Assembly (NCBI GenBank): GCA_017541025.1 | Contig: JAFXZY010000058.1 | Span: forward strand, 1-64,000 | From: Bacteroidaceae bacterium | GTDB lineage: Bacteria; Bacteroidota; Bacteroidia; Bacteroidales; Bacteroidaceae | Direction: 5' to 3' | Length of the DNA: 64,000 bases | Shown here: positions 45,445 to 53,254 of the stretch, in pieces | How positions within the stretch are numbered: position 1 is the stretch's first letter | Layout: every line of letters begins with the position of its first letter | The notes under the pieces: generated by a model | Told to the model about the DNA's origin: nothing | The model's input: the letters and a program-made list of their open reading frames with translations, nothing else | Database searches by the model: none | Program-made: the position numbers and the translations under genes

Positions 45445-45858
45445 ATGAGATTATTACATCTGATCACACTTATTGTATGCACCTTTTCTGCAATTCTACT
45501 AAGTGGGTGCTCAGAAAACTGCCATAAAGCTACAGAAGCGGGAAAGACTTTCTTGACAAGTTTGTTTACTTGCGAATTTGAGACTTGTGATGCATTATGT
45601 ACAGAAGACGGAAAGAAAGAAGTACGCTGGTTTGCATCGAATCTGACAGAAGAGGATTTGAACATCATCTCCCGCAACGTTGAGATTACTGCCGAAGATT
45701 GTGAAGTCACAGATTACTCAGCATCCATTACCTATCATGCAAAGAATGTAATTGTTTGTGATTCTCTGGAAACAAAGAGCTATCTTGGCGAACGTTCACT
45801 GAAAGTTATGTTAGAAAAGGTGAACGGCACATGGAAGGTCGACCAATTAGAATGGTAA
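45445..45858 (+). CDS. Small lipoprotein, DUF4878-like
   Basis: 137 residues with lipobox LLSGC (Cys about residue 22). The body resembles the NTF2-like DUF4878 fold of Bacteroidetes lipoproteins: TFLTSLFTCEFETCDALCTEDG, a middle EITAEDCEVTDYSASITYHA, and the terminal LEKVNGTWKVDQLEW. Six cysteines in the mature part is high for such a protein and suggests disulfides. Its end overlaps the convergent Omp85-type gene by 12 bases. Family call by pattern only. Confidence 0.65.
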   Translation: MRLLHLITLIVCTFSAILLSGCSENCHKATEAGKTFLTSLFTCEFETCDALCTEDGKKEVRWFASNLTEEDLNIISRNVEITAEDCEVTDYSASITYHAKNVIVCDSLETKSYLGERSLKVMLEKVNGTWKVDQLEW

Positions 45859-48102
45859 CCCAACGGCAAAGTGAAACGTGAAGTCGCGTTTGAAGTTGGG
45901 ATGAATAATCGGATAATGCCGTTTACTATCCTCATAAGCAGGATGAATAGCTTTCATACCACCATCAAAACGTAAGATAAAATAGTTGAAATTTAATCGA
46001 ATACCCAAACCGTAAGCAACAGCTATCTGACGCCAGAAGGTGTCAAATTTGAACTGTCCACCAGGCTGATCGGGATAATCGCGTAGCGTCCAGATATTAC
46101 CGGCATCTATAAACACAGCGCCATCAAACTTCCAGAACAAATGAGTACGGTATTCTATATTCATGTCAAGCTTCACGTCACCAGTCTGGTTAATAAAATC
46201 TATCTTTCCGTCATTCCCCACGAATGTGCCTGGTCCCAACTCACGCACACTCCATCCCCTAACACTATTGGCGCCACCACTGAAATAACGTTTCTCGTAC
46301 GGAAGAATCGTTGAGTTGCCGTATGGATAAGCAATACCAAGGCCAAAATGTATAGCTAGGGAATTGGCATTATTAATCATGAAACTCTTAGAGAAGTCAA
46401 AATCGCCCTTCACATATTGGGCATAAGCATTACTAAACAAAGTGTACTGCCCGTCTTCGTTCTTGGATGCTCCACTCATATTAGAGATCCCATACAGCAG
46501 GTTGCCTGCGGTTTCTATGCTGGCACGTATAATGTATGCATTTGTGCCATAGTTCTTGGAATTGGGATTTAACGATTGCGAGCTGTAGGAAAAACTATAA
46601 CCCCATTTTACAATAAAAAGGTTCTCATAGTTATACCTGAGAATAGCATTCCTGCTTTCAGGATTATCCAGGTAGATTTCCCTGAAGGTATCACTAATCC
46701 AAGGCATAAAAACATAGTTTATGTCCAAAAGGTCTATTCTGTGTTGCATTCTACGGGCGGCTCTGGTCCATTTATATCGCCAGGAAGCGGTAAGAACACG
46801 GCGATGAAACTCTGGTCTGTCTTGCGAATCGAACATAAAGTTCAGCTCACTGGTGGCAAGAGCCCTTTTGCGAAACGACTGCCGGAGGAAAGGAAAGATA
46901 AAATCGGGAAAACCTATTCCTGCCTCGAAACTATATTCTATAAAGTTCTGGTCGTTATAGCCGCGAAGTCCTTTTATTGCTTCAAATGCGCCACGTGCCT
47001 TAAGATTTAAGAGTTCGGACCCGCGGAAAAGATTCCTGTTTTGATAAGACAATGCTACGGCAACGCCCAAATCGCCTGCCGAATTAGTTCCTTCCAATTC
47101 TATATTAAAAGAATTCCTTTTGCTGGGCATAACAGATATCATAGCATCCAACGTGGTACTGTCTTCTGCATTCTCCGAAAGACTGATTCTACTACTCTGC
47201 ACAGCACCCAATCTATTCAGTCGGGAATAGGAACCTTGCATATCCTGTTCACGATACACGCTTCCTTCTGTCAGTTCACTTGCAGATGCTATAACCTTAG
47301 GGCGAACAAAAGGTTTGTTATGAGAAACAGGTATATTGTAAAAGATGTTTCCAATGGTATAACGCTGATGTGATTCCCTAACCTCAGCCCGTCCTGAAGA
47401 GTACTCCTGTAAAATCATCTTCAGATCCACCTGATGATTTCCTATAGTAGTATCAGCCTCAAAACGGACAAAATCCTTATTGAACTTGTAATACCCCCTG
47501 TTTTGCAAAAATGTATTGATGCGATTCCGTTCTGCTTCCAAGACATTCAAGTCAAAAGGCATATTTTCCTGTAGCAAAGAGACATAGCCATCCTGCTTCA
47601 ACTCTTGGGCTATGGTTGTATCCTGAATATCCGTCTGTATCTCAGATACTTTATATCGCTGATGTGGCAAGACATAATATCTGACTCCTATCCGGTTCTT
47701 ATTCGTTACTTCCAGCAACTTAACCTCCGCATTCAGATAACCCATATTTTGGGTTGCATTCTGTATGTTAAGCCGTGTCTTATGAGACAAGACCGAATCA
47801 TATATAACAGGCGGTTCCCCCAGCCTTCTGATAAAACGGTTAAAACGTTTTGTGCTATCGCTGCCTGAAAGAGAGTATATATAAAGAGGTACCTTCACCA
47901 GCGAGAACCACTTGTTGTTAGGATGCTGACCAACATATCCCATAAGAGGGGCAGTCTTGAATTCTTTGTCGTCAGAACGGACAGATACATGGTTCAGCAT
48001 GTATTCATCCTCGGGGATGAAACGATTAACACTACATCCCGTAAAAAAAACACATACGAGCAGGCTGATACATGTAATAATTTTCCGACAAAAGCAATTC
48101 AT
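45847..48102 (-). CDS. Omp85/TamA-like outer membrane lipoprotein
   Basis: 751 residues from ATG 48102; the frame continues to a TTG at 48129 but the signal peptide starts at MNCFCRKIITCISLLVCVFF. Lipobox FFTGC. POTRA-like modules follow (YKVSEIQTDI; GNIFYNIPVS), then a C-terminal 16-strand-type barrel (about 400-751) with FSGGANSVRGWSVRELGPG, the conserved loop-6 VRGW motif of Omp85 proteins, and FDGAVFIDAGNIW near the end. Lipidated BamA/TamA-like proteins are typical of Bacteroidetes; the role is likely outer membrane protein or surface-protein assembly. The -7 element (48107-48114) leaves almost no leader. Confidence 0.88.
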   Translation of the reverse strand: MNCFCRKIITCISLLVCVFFTGCSVNRFIPEDEYMLNHVSVRSDDKEFKTAPLMGYVGQHPNNKWFSLVKVPLYIYSLSGSDSTKRFNRFIRRLGEPPVIYDSVLSHKTRLNIQNATQNMGYLNAEVKLLEVTNKNRIGVRYYVLPHQRYKVSEIQTDIQDTTIAQELKQDGYVSLLQENMPFDLNVLEAERNRINTFLQNRGYYKFNKDFVRFEADTTIGNHQVDLKMILQEYSSGRAEVRESHQRYTIGNIFYNIPVSHNKPFVRPKVIASASELTEGSVYREQDMQGSYSRLNRLGAVQSSRISLSENAEDSTTLDAMISVMPSKRNSFNIELEGTNSAGDLGVAVALSYQNRNLFRGSELLNLKARGAFEAIKGLRGYNDQNFIEYSFEAGIGFPDFIFPFLRQSFRKRALATSELNFMFDSQDRPEFHRRVLTASWRYKWTRAARRMQHRIDLLDINYVFMPWISDTFREIYLDNPESRNAILRYNYENLFIVKWGYSFSYSSQSLNPNSKNYGTNAYIIRASIETAGNLLYGISNMSGASKNEDGQYTLFSNAYAQYVKGDFDFSKSFMINNANSLAIHFGLGIAYPYGNSTILPYEKRYFSGGANSVRGWSVRELGPGTFVGNDGKIDFINQTGDVKLDMNIEYRTHLFWKFDGAVFIDAGNIWTLRDYPDQPGGQFKFDTFWRQIAVAYGLGIRLNFNYFILRFDGGMKAIHPAYEDSKRHYPIIHPNFKRDFTFHFAVGLPF

Positions 48103-48106
48103 ACGA

Positions 48107-48114
48107 CAAAGGTA
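48107..48114 (-). promoter_or_regulatory. -7 element of the Omp85-type gene
   Basis: TACCTTTG on the minus strand, its last base 5 bases before the ATG. If used, the transcript would be nearly leaderless. Confidence 0.45.
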
Positions 48115-48136
48115 GTTATATTTTGGCAAAATTCAT

Positions 48137-48144
48137 TAACTTTG
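48137..48144 (+). promoter_or_regulatory. -7 element of the RNA methyltransferase gene
   Basis: TAACTTTG, 21 bases before ATG 48166. It lies inside an upstream extension of the frame, supporting the start at 48166. Confidence 0.5.
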
Positions 48145-48165
48145 CAACGAAAATTACTTCTATTT

Positions 48166-48921
48166 ATGATAACAAAGGCAAGAATTAAAATAATAAAGTC
48201 ATTAGAGCAGCGAAAACAGAGAAACCTTCACCATCTTTTTGTTGCTGAAGGCCCAAAACTGGTAGGCGAATTATTGTCGACTATGCAACCCTCCTACATT
48301 GTCGCTTTGCCAAAATGGTGGAAGGAACACAAAAACATTATAGGACATCACTGCGAGGCTGATATCATAACCCCCGAAGAATTGCAGAAAACCAGTCTGT
48401 TACGTACGCCACAACAGGTAATAGCCCTCTTCCCCATTCCGCAGCACCAGTTTAATGCGCAAGTTGCCCAAAGTGAACTATGCCTGGCATTAGACGGCGT
48501 TCAGGACCCAGGAAACATGGGCACCATCCTGAGAATTGCAGACTGGTTTGGCATTCACCATGTTGTTTGTTCCGAAGACACCGTAGATGTTTATAACCCA
48601 AAAACCGTACAAGCCACCATGGGTGCTCTGGCCCGCGTGAAAGTCCACTATACTGACCTCACCGCACTGCTCTGCCAGTGCAATGCCCCAATCTACGGAA
48701 CACTCCTGGACGGAGACAACATATACGAGCAGGAACTGGGCCGGAACGGCTTCATAGTAATGGGCAACGAAGGTAACGGACTTTCACAAGCTATCAGAGA
48801 AATAGTAACACACAAGCTGTTTATCCCCAATTACCCGATAGGAGCAGAAACTACAGAAAGTCTGAACGTAGCTATTGCTACCAGCATCGTCTGCTCCGAA
48901 TTCAGGAGGAGGCAGCAATAG
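48166..48921 (+). CDS. TrmH/SpoU-family RNA 2'-O-methyltransferase
   Basis: 251 residues from ATG 48166; the open frame reaches back to 47923 through the neighbour but the promoter favours this start. N-terminal substrate-binding part (RNLHHLFVAEGPKLV), then the trefoil-knot SPOUT domain: LALDGVQDPGNMGTILRIADWFG (motif 1, written in part), FIVMGNEGNGLS (motif 2) and NVAIATSIVCSEF (motif 3, SAM knot). The family methylates a ribose in 23S rRNA or tRNA. The RlmB/TsnR-like branch is likely; the target is not clear. Confidence 0.9.
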   Translation: MITKARIKIIKSLEQRKQRNLHHLFVAEGPKLVGELLSTMQPSYIVALPKWWKEHKNIIGHHCEADIITPEELQKTSLLRTPQQVIALFPIPQHQFNAQVAQSELCLALDGVQDPGNMGTILRIADWFGIHHVVCSEDTVDVYNPKTVQATMGALARVKVHYTDLTALLCQCNAPIYGTLLDGDNIYEQELGRNGFIVMGNEGNGLSQAIREIVTHKLFIPNYPIGAETTESLNVAIATSIVCSEFRRRQQ

Positions 48922-49116
48922 CAAATACTGCTACATTATTATACATAAGTATATTTCTTCCTGTGACCGACGATCTCTTATTTTGAGTTATCATAAACAC
49001 ACACATAAGTAATAAGCTCTGCTATGGTTATTATGGAGTTCAGTACAAGGCATACAACTGTTACAGATACAAAAATACAGAAATATGGTTCATGAATAAT
49101 TTTCTCTTCTCAAACG
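48922..49116. other. Spacer before prs, nothing seen
   Basis: AT-rich, no open frame, no strong hairpin, no repeat of the types found elsewhere. Confidence 0.4.
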
Positions 49117-49148
49117 ATTGCACATAAAAAAGAAAATGTTTACCTTTG
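49117..49148 (+). promoter_or_regulatory. prs promoter
   Basis: ATTG (49117-49120; one mismatch to TTTG), 20 bases, TACCTTTG (49141-49148), 42 bases before the ATG. Confidence 0.65.
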
Positions 49149-49190
49149 CACAACGGAAAGCAAACAAAAAGGTAAACCTCAATAAAAACA

Positions 49191-50129
49191 ATGGAAGAGA
49201 AGAAAATATTCAAGGTATTCTCAGGCACTAAAAGCCGCTATCTGGCAGAGAAAATCTGCGCTAACTTAGGTTGTGAACTTGGCAATCTGTCCATCACAAG
49301 ATTTTCAGACGGCGAGTTCGAAGTGTGCTTCGAAGAAAGTATTCGCGGTGTTGATGTTTTTTTGGTACAGAGCACATTCCCCAATGCTGACAATCTGATG
49401 GAATTGCTGCTTATGATTGACGCAGCCAAGCGTGCATCGGCACGTACCATAAACGCTGTTGTGCCCTACTTTGGATGGGCTCGTCAGGATCGCAAGAGCA
49501 AACCACGTGTTAGCATCGCTGCCAAGCTGGTTGCTGACATGCTCTCTGTGGCAGGTATTAACCGTTTGATTACAATGGACCTGCATGCCGATCAGGAGCA
49601 AGGGTTCTTCAACGTACCCGTTGACCACCTTTATGCCAGTAGCGTACTGCTCCCTTATATCCAGAGCTTGAATCTTGAAAATCTGGTAATTGCCACTCCT
49701 GACGTTGGCGGCACCAAACGTGCCAGCACTTACAGCAAGTACCTAAACTGCCCCATGGTACTCTGCAACAAGACACGCAAGAAGGCCAACGAGATAGCTC
49801 ACATGGAGATTATCGGTGATGTGGAAGGTGCCAATGTAGTACTGGTTGACGACATGGTAGATACTGCAGGAACCATCACAAAGGCTGCCGACCTGATGAA
49901 ACAAAACGGAGCTAAAAGCGTACGTGCCATAGCAAGCCATTGTGTAATGAGCGGTCCTGCCAGCGAACGCGTAGAAGCCTCTTCCATCGAAGAAATGGTC
50001 TTCACCGACAGTATTCCTTACGCAGGCGGAAGTAGCAAGGTGAAACAACTTTCCATTGCTGCACTACTTGCCACAACCATTCGCTGCGTAGAGGACAACG
50101 AAAGCATCAGCAAGCAATATCTCACATAA
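49191..50129 (+). CDS. prs: Ribose-phosphate pyrophosphokinase
   Basis: 312 residues. It makes PRPP from ribose 5-phosphate and ATP for nucleotide, His and Trp synthesis. Class I features: FSGTKSRYLAEKI, FSDGEFEVCFEES, the ATP loop PYFGWARQDRKSKPR, the metal site TMDLHADQEQGFF, the flexible-loop region KTRKKANEI, and the PRPP loop VVLVDDMVDTAGT. The membrane enzyme at 50140 starts 10 bases later and may be co-transcribed. Confidence 0.97.
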   Translation: MEEKKIFKVFSGTKSRYLAEKICANLGCELGNLSITRFSDGEFEVCFEESIRGVDVFLVQSTFPNADNLMELLLMIDAAKRASARTINAVVPYFGWARQDRKSKPRVSIAAKLVADMLSVAGINRLITMDLHADQEQGFFNVPVDHLYASSVLLPYIQSLNLENLVIATPDVGGTKRASTYSKYLNCPMVLCNKTRKKANEIAHMEIIGDVEGANVVLVDDMVDTAGTITKAADLMKQNGAKSVRAIASHCVMSGPASERVEASSIEEMVFTDSIPYAGGSSKVKQLSIAALLATTIRCVEDNESISKQYLT

Positions 50130-50139
50130 GATATATTAC

Positions 50140-51702
50140 ATGAAAGTTTACAGCCCTAAGAAAAGAAGCATGAAAAGAAACCTTTTATGCTTCTTTTCGT
50201 TAATGATAATGTTCTGCATGCCTGCCATCTACCGATTAGCTTTATATGGCACGGAATCTTACAGCAATATATTATTGGTGGCTGTAGCAAGCATTCCTTT
50301 GGCTCTCTTCTTAACGTCTGTCCGCAAATGGTGGATTTTCGTCCTGCTGAGTATACCTCTCATGTACTTTGCTGGTAATGAGACGTTTGTGGTAGTCGTT
50401 TACCGCCACTACATGAAGGCAGTAAACGTGCTTTCCATGTTAATTACCAACACCACTGAGAGCAGAAGTTTCATTTCGAACAATACGCTGGCCGTATGCT
50501 GTGACGTTCCCATTCTTGTCTTATGGGGTATTGGTGTTTGGGCTAAATACAAAGCCTCCAAGCCAAGTTATAAATATTTTGCGTTTTCCAGTGTGATTCT
50601 GGCTGCACTATTATTTTTTGCCAAAGATACAAAAATAATGGAACTGCCGCCATACAACCTGCCTGTACAATATTACAATGCTTATACCATAAACAAGAAG
50701 ATTCTGCAAGCTGCAGCACAACCCAAAGTAGCCATTGCATGCCATCAGACAAACCCAAAGGAACATGAATCATACGTCTTGTTCATAGGTGAAAGTATGG
50801 TTTATGATCATCTTTCTTTGGCAGGTTATAAACGAGAAACAACTCCCCTATTGGATGCAAGAGAGAACCTTACACTTTTTACTGACTACAAAACCAACGC
50901 TACCCTTACCATGCTGGTAGCACCCCTTATGATGACAGATGCCACAATTGAGGATTTCTACAGAAGCTATTCTGGCACAAACTGCCTTCAGGTTTTCAAA
51001 CAATGCGGATTCAAGACCTTTGTTCTGGTTTGCTTCAACCATCTGGATCAAGATCCGCCTCTTACAGCAGCGGCAGACTCGGTGTTCTGCGTAGATAAAG
51101 ACATTGAGATTCCTGCCATCATGGATTCACTGACAAAAGTTTATCCAAAAACTTTCTTTGTGGTACAAGGACTGGGTAATCACTGTTATTTCTATAACTT
51201 TGAAGAACAAGACAATCTGTTCAGACCTAACCCCTACTATGACCCTGATGTTCAATCAGACAGTCTATACTACAATGCATACGACTGCACAATACACTAT
51301 ACTGACCGTGTATTAGATGGCGTAATCAATGTTCTCAACAAGGATAGTATGTATTCCGTTATGCTGTTTGCTTCAGACCACGGAGAAAATGTAAATCCTG
51401 GTGATGAACGACGCTCTGTTTCGATGACTCCCCAAGAGAGCGAATATCACGTCCCCTTTATCATCTGGAGAAGTAAGAAATGGATAGAGGAGAATCCGGA
51501 AAAAGAAAGATGCATTCTAGCCAATAAAGATAAGAAAACCTATATCGACAATATCTTCTTCACGTTGTGTGACGTGGCTTCAATCCAACTTCCTGATTCA
51601 TTGAACAAGCCAGAATGGACCATCACCTCCCCCTCCTTTTCCGCCACTCAGAAGCGCATACTGCTGACCCCTGATGGAAAAACTACCATTAATCTGAATT
51701 AA
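50140..51702 (+). CDS. Phosphoethanolamine transferase-like (EptA/CptA family)
   Basis: 520 residues. Four or five N-terminal membrane helices (residues 12-165), then a periplasmic alkaline-phosphatase-fold domain. Family motifs: VLFIGESMVYDHLSLAGYKRETTP (in part; the nucleophile position is Ser219 where EptA has Thr), GLGNHCYFY, YDCTIHYTDRVLDGVI, and the metal-binding SDHGEN, then YHVPFIIW. It should transfer phosphoethanolamine onto lipid A or core sugars, altering surface charge. A start at residue 11 (MKRNLLCFF) is also possible. It ends 4 bases inside the convergent GH43 gene. Confidence 0.85.
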   Translation: MKVYSPKKRSMKRNLLCFFSLMIMFCMPAIYRLALYGTESYSNILLVAVASIPLALFLTSVRKWWIFVLLSIPLMYFAGNETFVVVVYRHYMKAVNVLSMLITNTTESRSFISNNTLAVCCDVPILVLWGIGVWAKYKASKPSYKYFAFSSVILAALLFFAKDTKIMELPPYNLPVQYYNAYTINKKILQAAAQPKVAIACHQTNPKEHESYVLFIGESMVYDHLSLAGYKRETTPLLDARENLTLFTDYKTNATLTMLVAPLMMTDATIEDFYRSYSGTNCLQVFKQCGFKTFVLVCFNHLDQDPPLTAAADSVFCVDKDIEIPAIMDSLTKVYPKTFFVVQGLGNHCYFYNFEEQDNLFRPNPYYDPDVQSDSLYYNAYDCTIHYTDRVLDGVINVLNKDSMYSVMLFASDHGENVNPGDERRSVSMTPQESEYHVPFIIWRSKKWIEENPEKERCILANKDKKTYIDNIFFTLCDVASIQLPDSLNKPEWTITSPSFSATQKRILLTPDGKTTINLN

Positions 51703-52838
51703 TCAAAGATTTTCCACTCATCGCGCCAACGAACAACGGGTTTTCCTTCTTCAAATTCAATGGGAAGCCAGATGTAACGTGCATCAATGGGATGACGAGG
51801 ACGCCAGATGTCTGCCATAAAAATATGACGACCATCATCAAGCGTCAGAACGAAAGTACTCTGTCCGCCAAAGGTAATTTCGGCCTTGGGACCACGACAG
51901 GGATTGGGATGTTGCGTCCAAGGTCCCCATATGCTGGGAGCAGAGAACATTCGTGCCTCATTTGGGTCCCAACCAGTACAACCCGAGGTTATCATCCAGT
52001 ATGTGCCATCGTGCTTGAAGATTGCAGGTGCCTCATTATGGCCTGCAGGTGACAAACGGGTATAACGGCCTGTATGATGCAAATAGTCGGAAGTCAACTC
52101 AGCGATGTGCAAGGTCAAATTATCCTCAGAAGAAAAAATATGGTATGCCTTGCCGTCATCATCAACGTAGAGTGTCATATCGCGAGACATCTGACCCGTT
52201 CCGAAGTCCCGTTTCAAAAAAAGTCCTTGAGCCACAGCCATACGCCAGGCTGGTGTCCAACCTTCTTTATAGTTGGCGGCATTAAGAGTATCTATAACAG
52301 CCAATTCGTGATTTCCAAACTCTATAGGCCATGTACCGGCATTTGCACGCTGCGAATACAGAAATTTGTAAGGTCCCTCTGGATGGTCAGCTACAGCCAC
52401 GCCATAACGGGCTGCATTATAGCCCCTTCCTTTCAACTCCAGGTGGAACCACATACAGAACATTTTTGTGACATTATTATAAATGACCTTTGGACGCTCC
52501 AAAACGCAACCTCGCTCAATATCATCTCCTGGTTCATCCGTTACACTAAGTGCAACACCACAGTTGCGCCAATGTAACAAATCCTTTGATGAATAACATG
52601 TAACACCCACTAAGGCACTACTGGTATGTTCTGCCTTATGCTCGCCAAACCAATAGTAGGTATCTCCATACTTCAACACACCGCCGCCATGAGCGTTGAT
52701 GTGCTGTCCGCTTTCATCAGGCCAGATTTCACCAGAGCGAATGGAAAGTACATCACGTTGCTGCTGTCCGCACACTATTGCAGGCGTAACCATTAGGACT
52801 ATTAAAGCCAATGTAAATCTGATAATATTCTTCGTCAT
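51699..52838 (-). CDS. GH43-family glycosidase
   Basis: 379 residues from ATG 52838 (MTKNIIRFTLALIVLMVTPA, a signal peptide); an upstream in-frame extension to 52889 lacks support. Five-bladed propeller motifs: HINAHGGGVLKYGDTYYWFGE near the first blade, RPKVIYNN, SRDMTLYVDDDGKAYHIFS and HNEAPAIFKHDGTYWMITS. The last glutamate-containing motif carries the likely acid. The HGGG-YYWFGEHK pattern points to the galactan/galactose-type GH43 subfamilies; the exact linkage is not readable. Exported. -7 element TATTTTTG at 52859-52866. Confidence 0.85.
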   Translation of the reverse strand: MTKNIIRFTLALIVLMVTPAIVCGQQQRDVLSIRSGEIWPDESGQHINAHGGGVLKYGDTYYWFGEHKAEHTSSALVGVTCYSSKDLLHWRNCGVALSVTDEPGDDIERGCVLERPKVIYNNVTKMFCMWFHLELKGRGYNAARYGVAVADHPEGPYKFLYSQRANAGTWPIEFGNHELAVIDTLNAANYKEGWTPAWRMAVAQGLFLKRDFGTGQMSRDMTLYVDDDGKAYHIFSSEDNLTLHIAELTSDYLHHTGRYTRLSPAGHNEAPAIFKHDGTYWMITSGCTGWDPNEARMFSAPSIWGPWTQHPNPCRGPKAEITFGGQSTFVLTLDDGRHIFMADIWRPRHPIDARYIWLPIEFEEGKPVVRWRDEWKIFD

Positions 52839-52858
52839 AATATATCTTTTTTGTATTT

Positions 52859-52866
52859 CAAAAATA
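52859..52866 (-). promoter_or_regulatory. -7 element of the GH43 gene
   Basis: TATTTTTG on the minus strand, 20 bases before the ATG. Confidence 0.4.
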
Positions 52867-52898
52867 TGCAACTTCACTACTCTACCCATGCAATTCCC

Positions 52899-52955
52899 TT
52901 TGATATTAAAATTGAAGGTTCATCTCTCGACGGACCTTCAACTTATTTGATATTA
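52899..52955. repeat. Hairpin flanked by 10-base direct repeats
   Basis: TTTGATATTA occurs at 52899-52908 and 52946-52955. Between them TTGAAGGT (52912-52919) pairs with ACCTTCAA (52934-52941). The rest of the spacer to 53184 is AT-rich with nothing recognisable. Confidence 0.5.
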
Positions 52956-53184
52956 GCCTTTTAAGGTAAAAAGATTGTTTGTCAGAATAACTTTAATTAT
53001 TTTTTCTAATGCAAATTTAAAGCTTTTATGTATTCCTTGCAAACTTTCCTTACATGTTAAATAACATATTCGGTACATTTGCAACTTTTCTCTTTACCAC
53101 ACCTTATTATATTTAAGTAAAAGTATTACTTTGGCTTTGACGAAGCTACTTTTGCTCTACAATAAAAATTAAATCACATTTTAT

Positions 53185-53215
53185 TTTGTATTGTCCTTGC
53201 TTAATCGTACCTTTG
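53185..53215 (+). promoter_or_regulatory. glnS promoter
   Basis: TTTG (53185-53188), 19 bases, TACCTTTG (53208-53215): a perfect match to the Bacteroidetes consensus. It places the transcription start near 53222 and so excludes an earlier start codon at 53186. Confidence 0.85.
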
Positions 53216-53254
53216 CATTTATACAAACGGATAACCTTTGAAGAAAAAAGGATT

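Noticed and set aside
47923-48165. Longer N-terminus for the RNA methyltransferase
   Set aside because: It is antisense to the Omp85-type gene and upstream of the -7 element.
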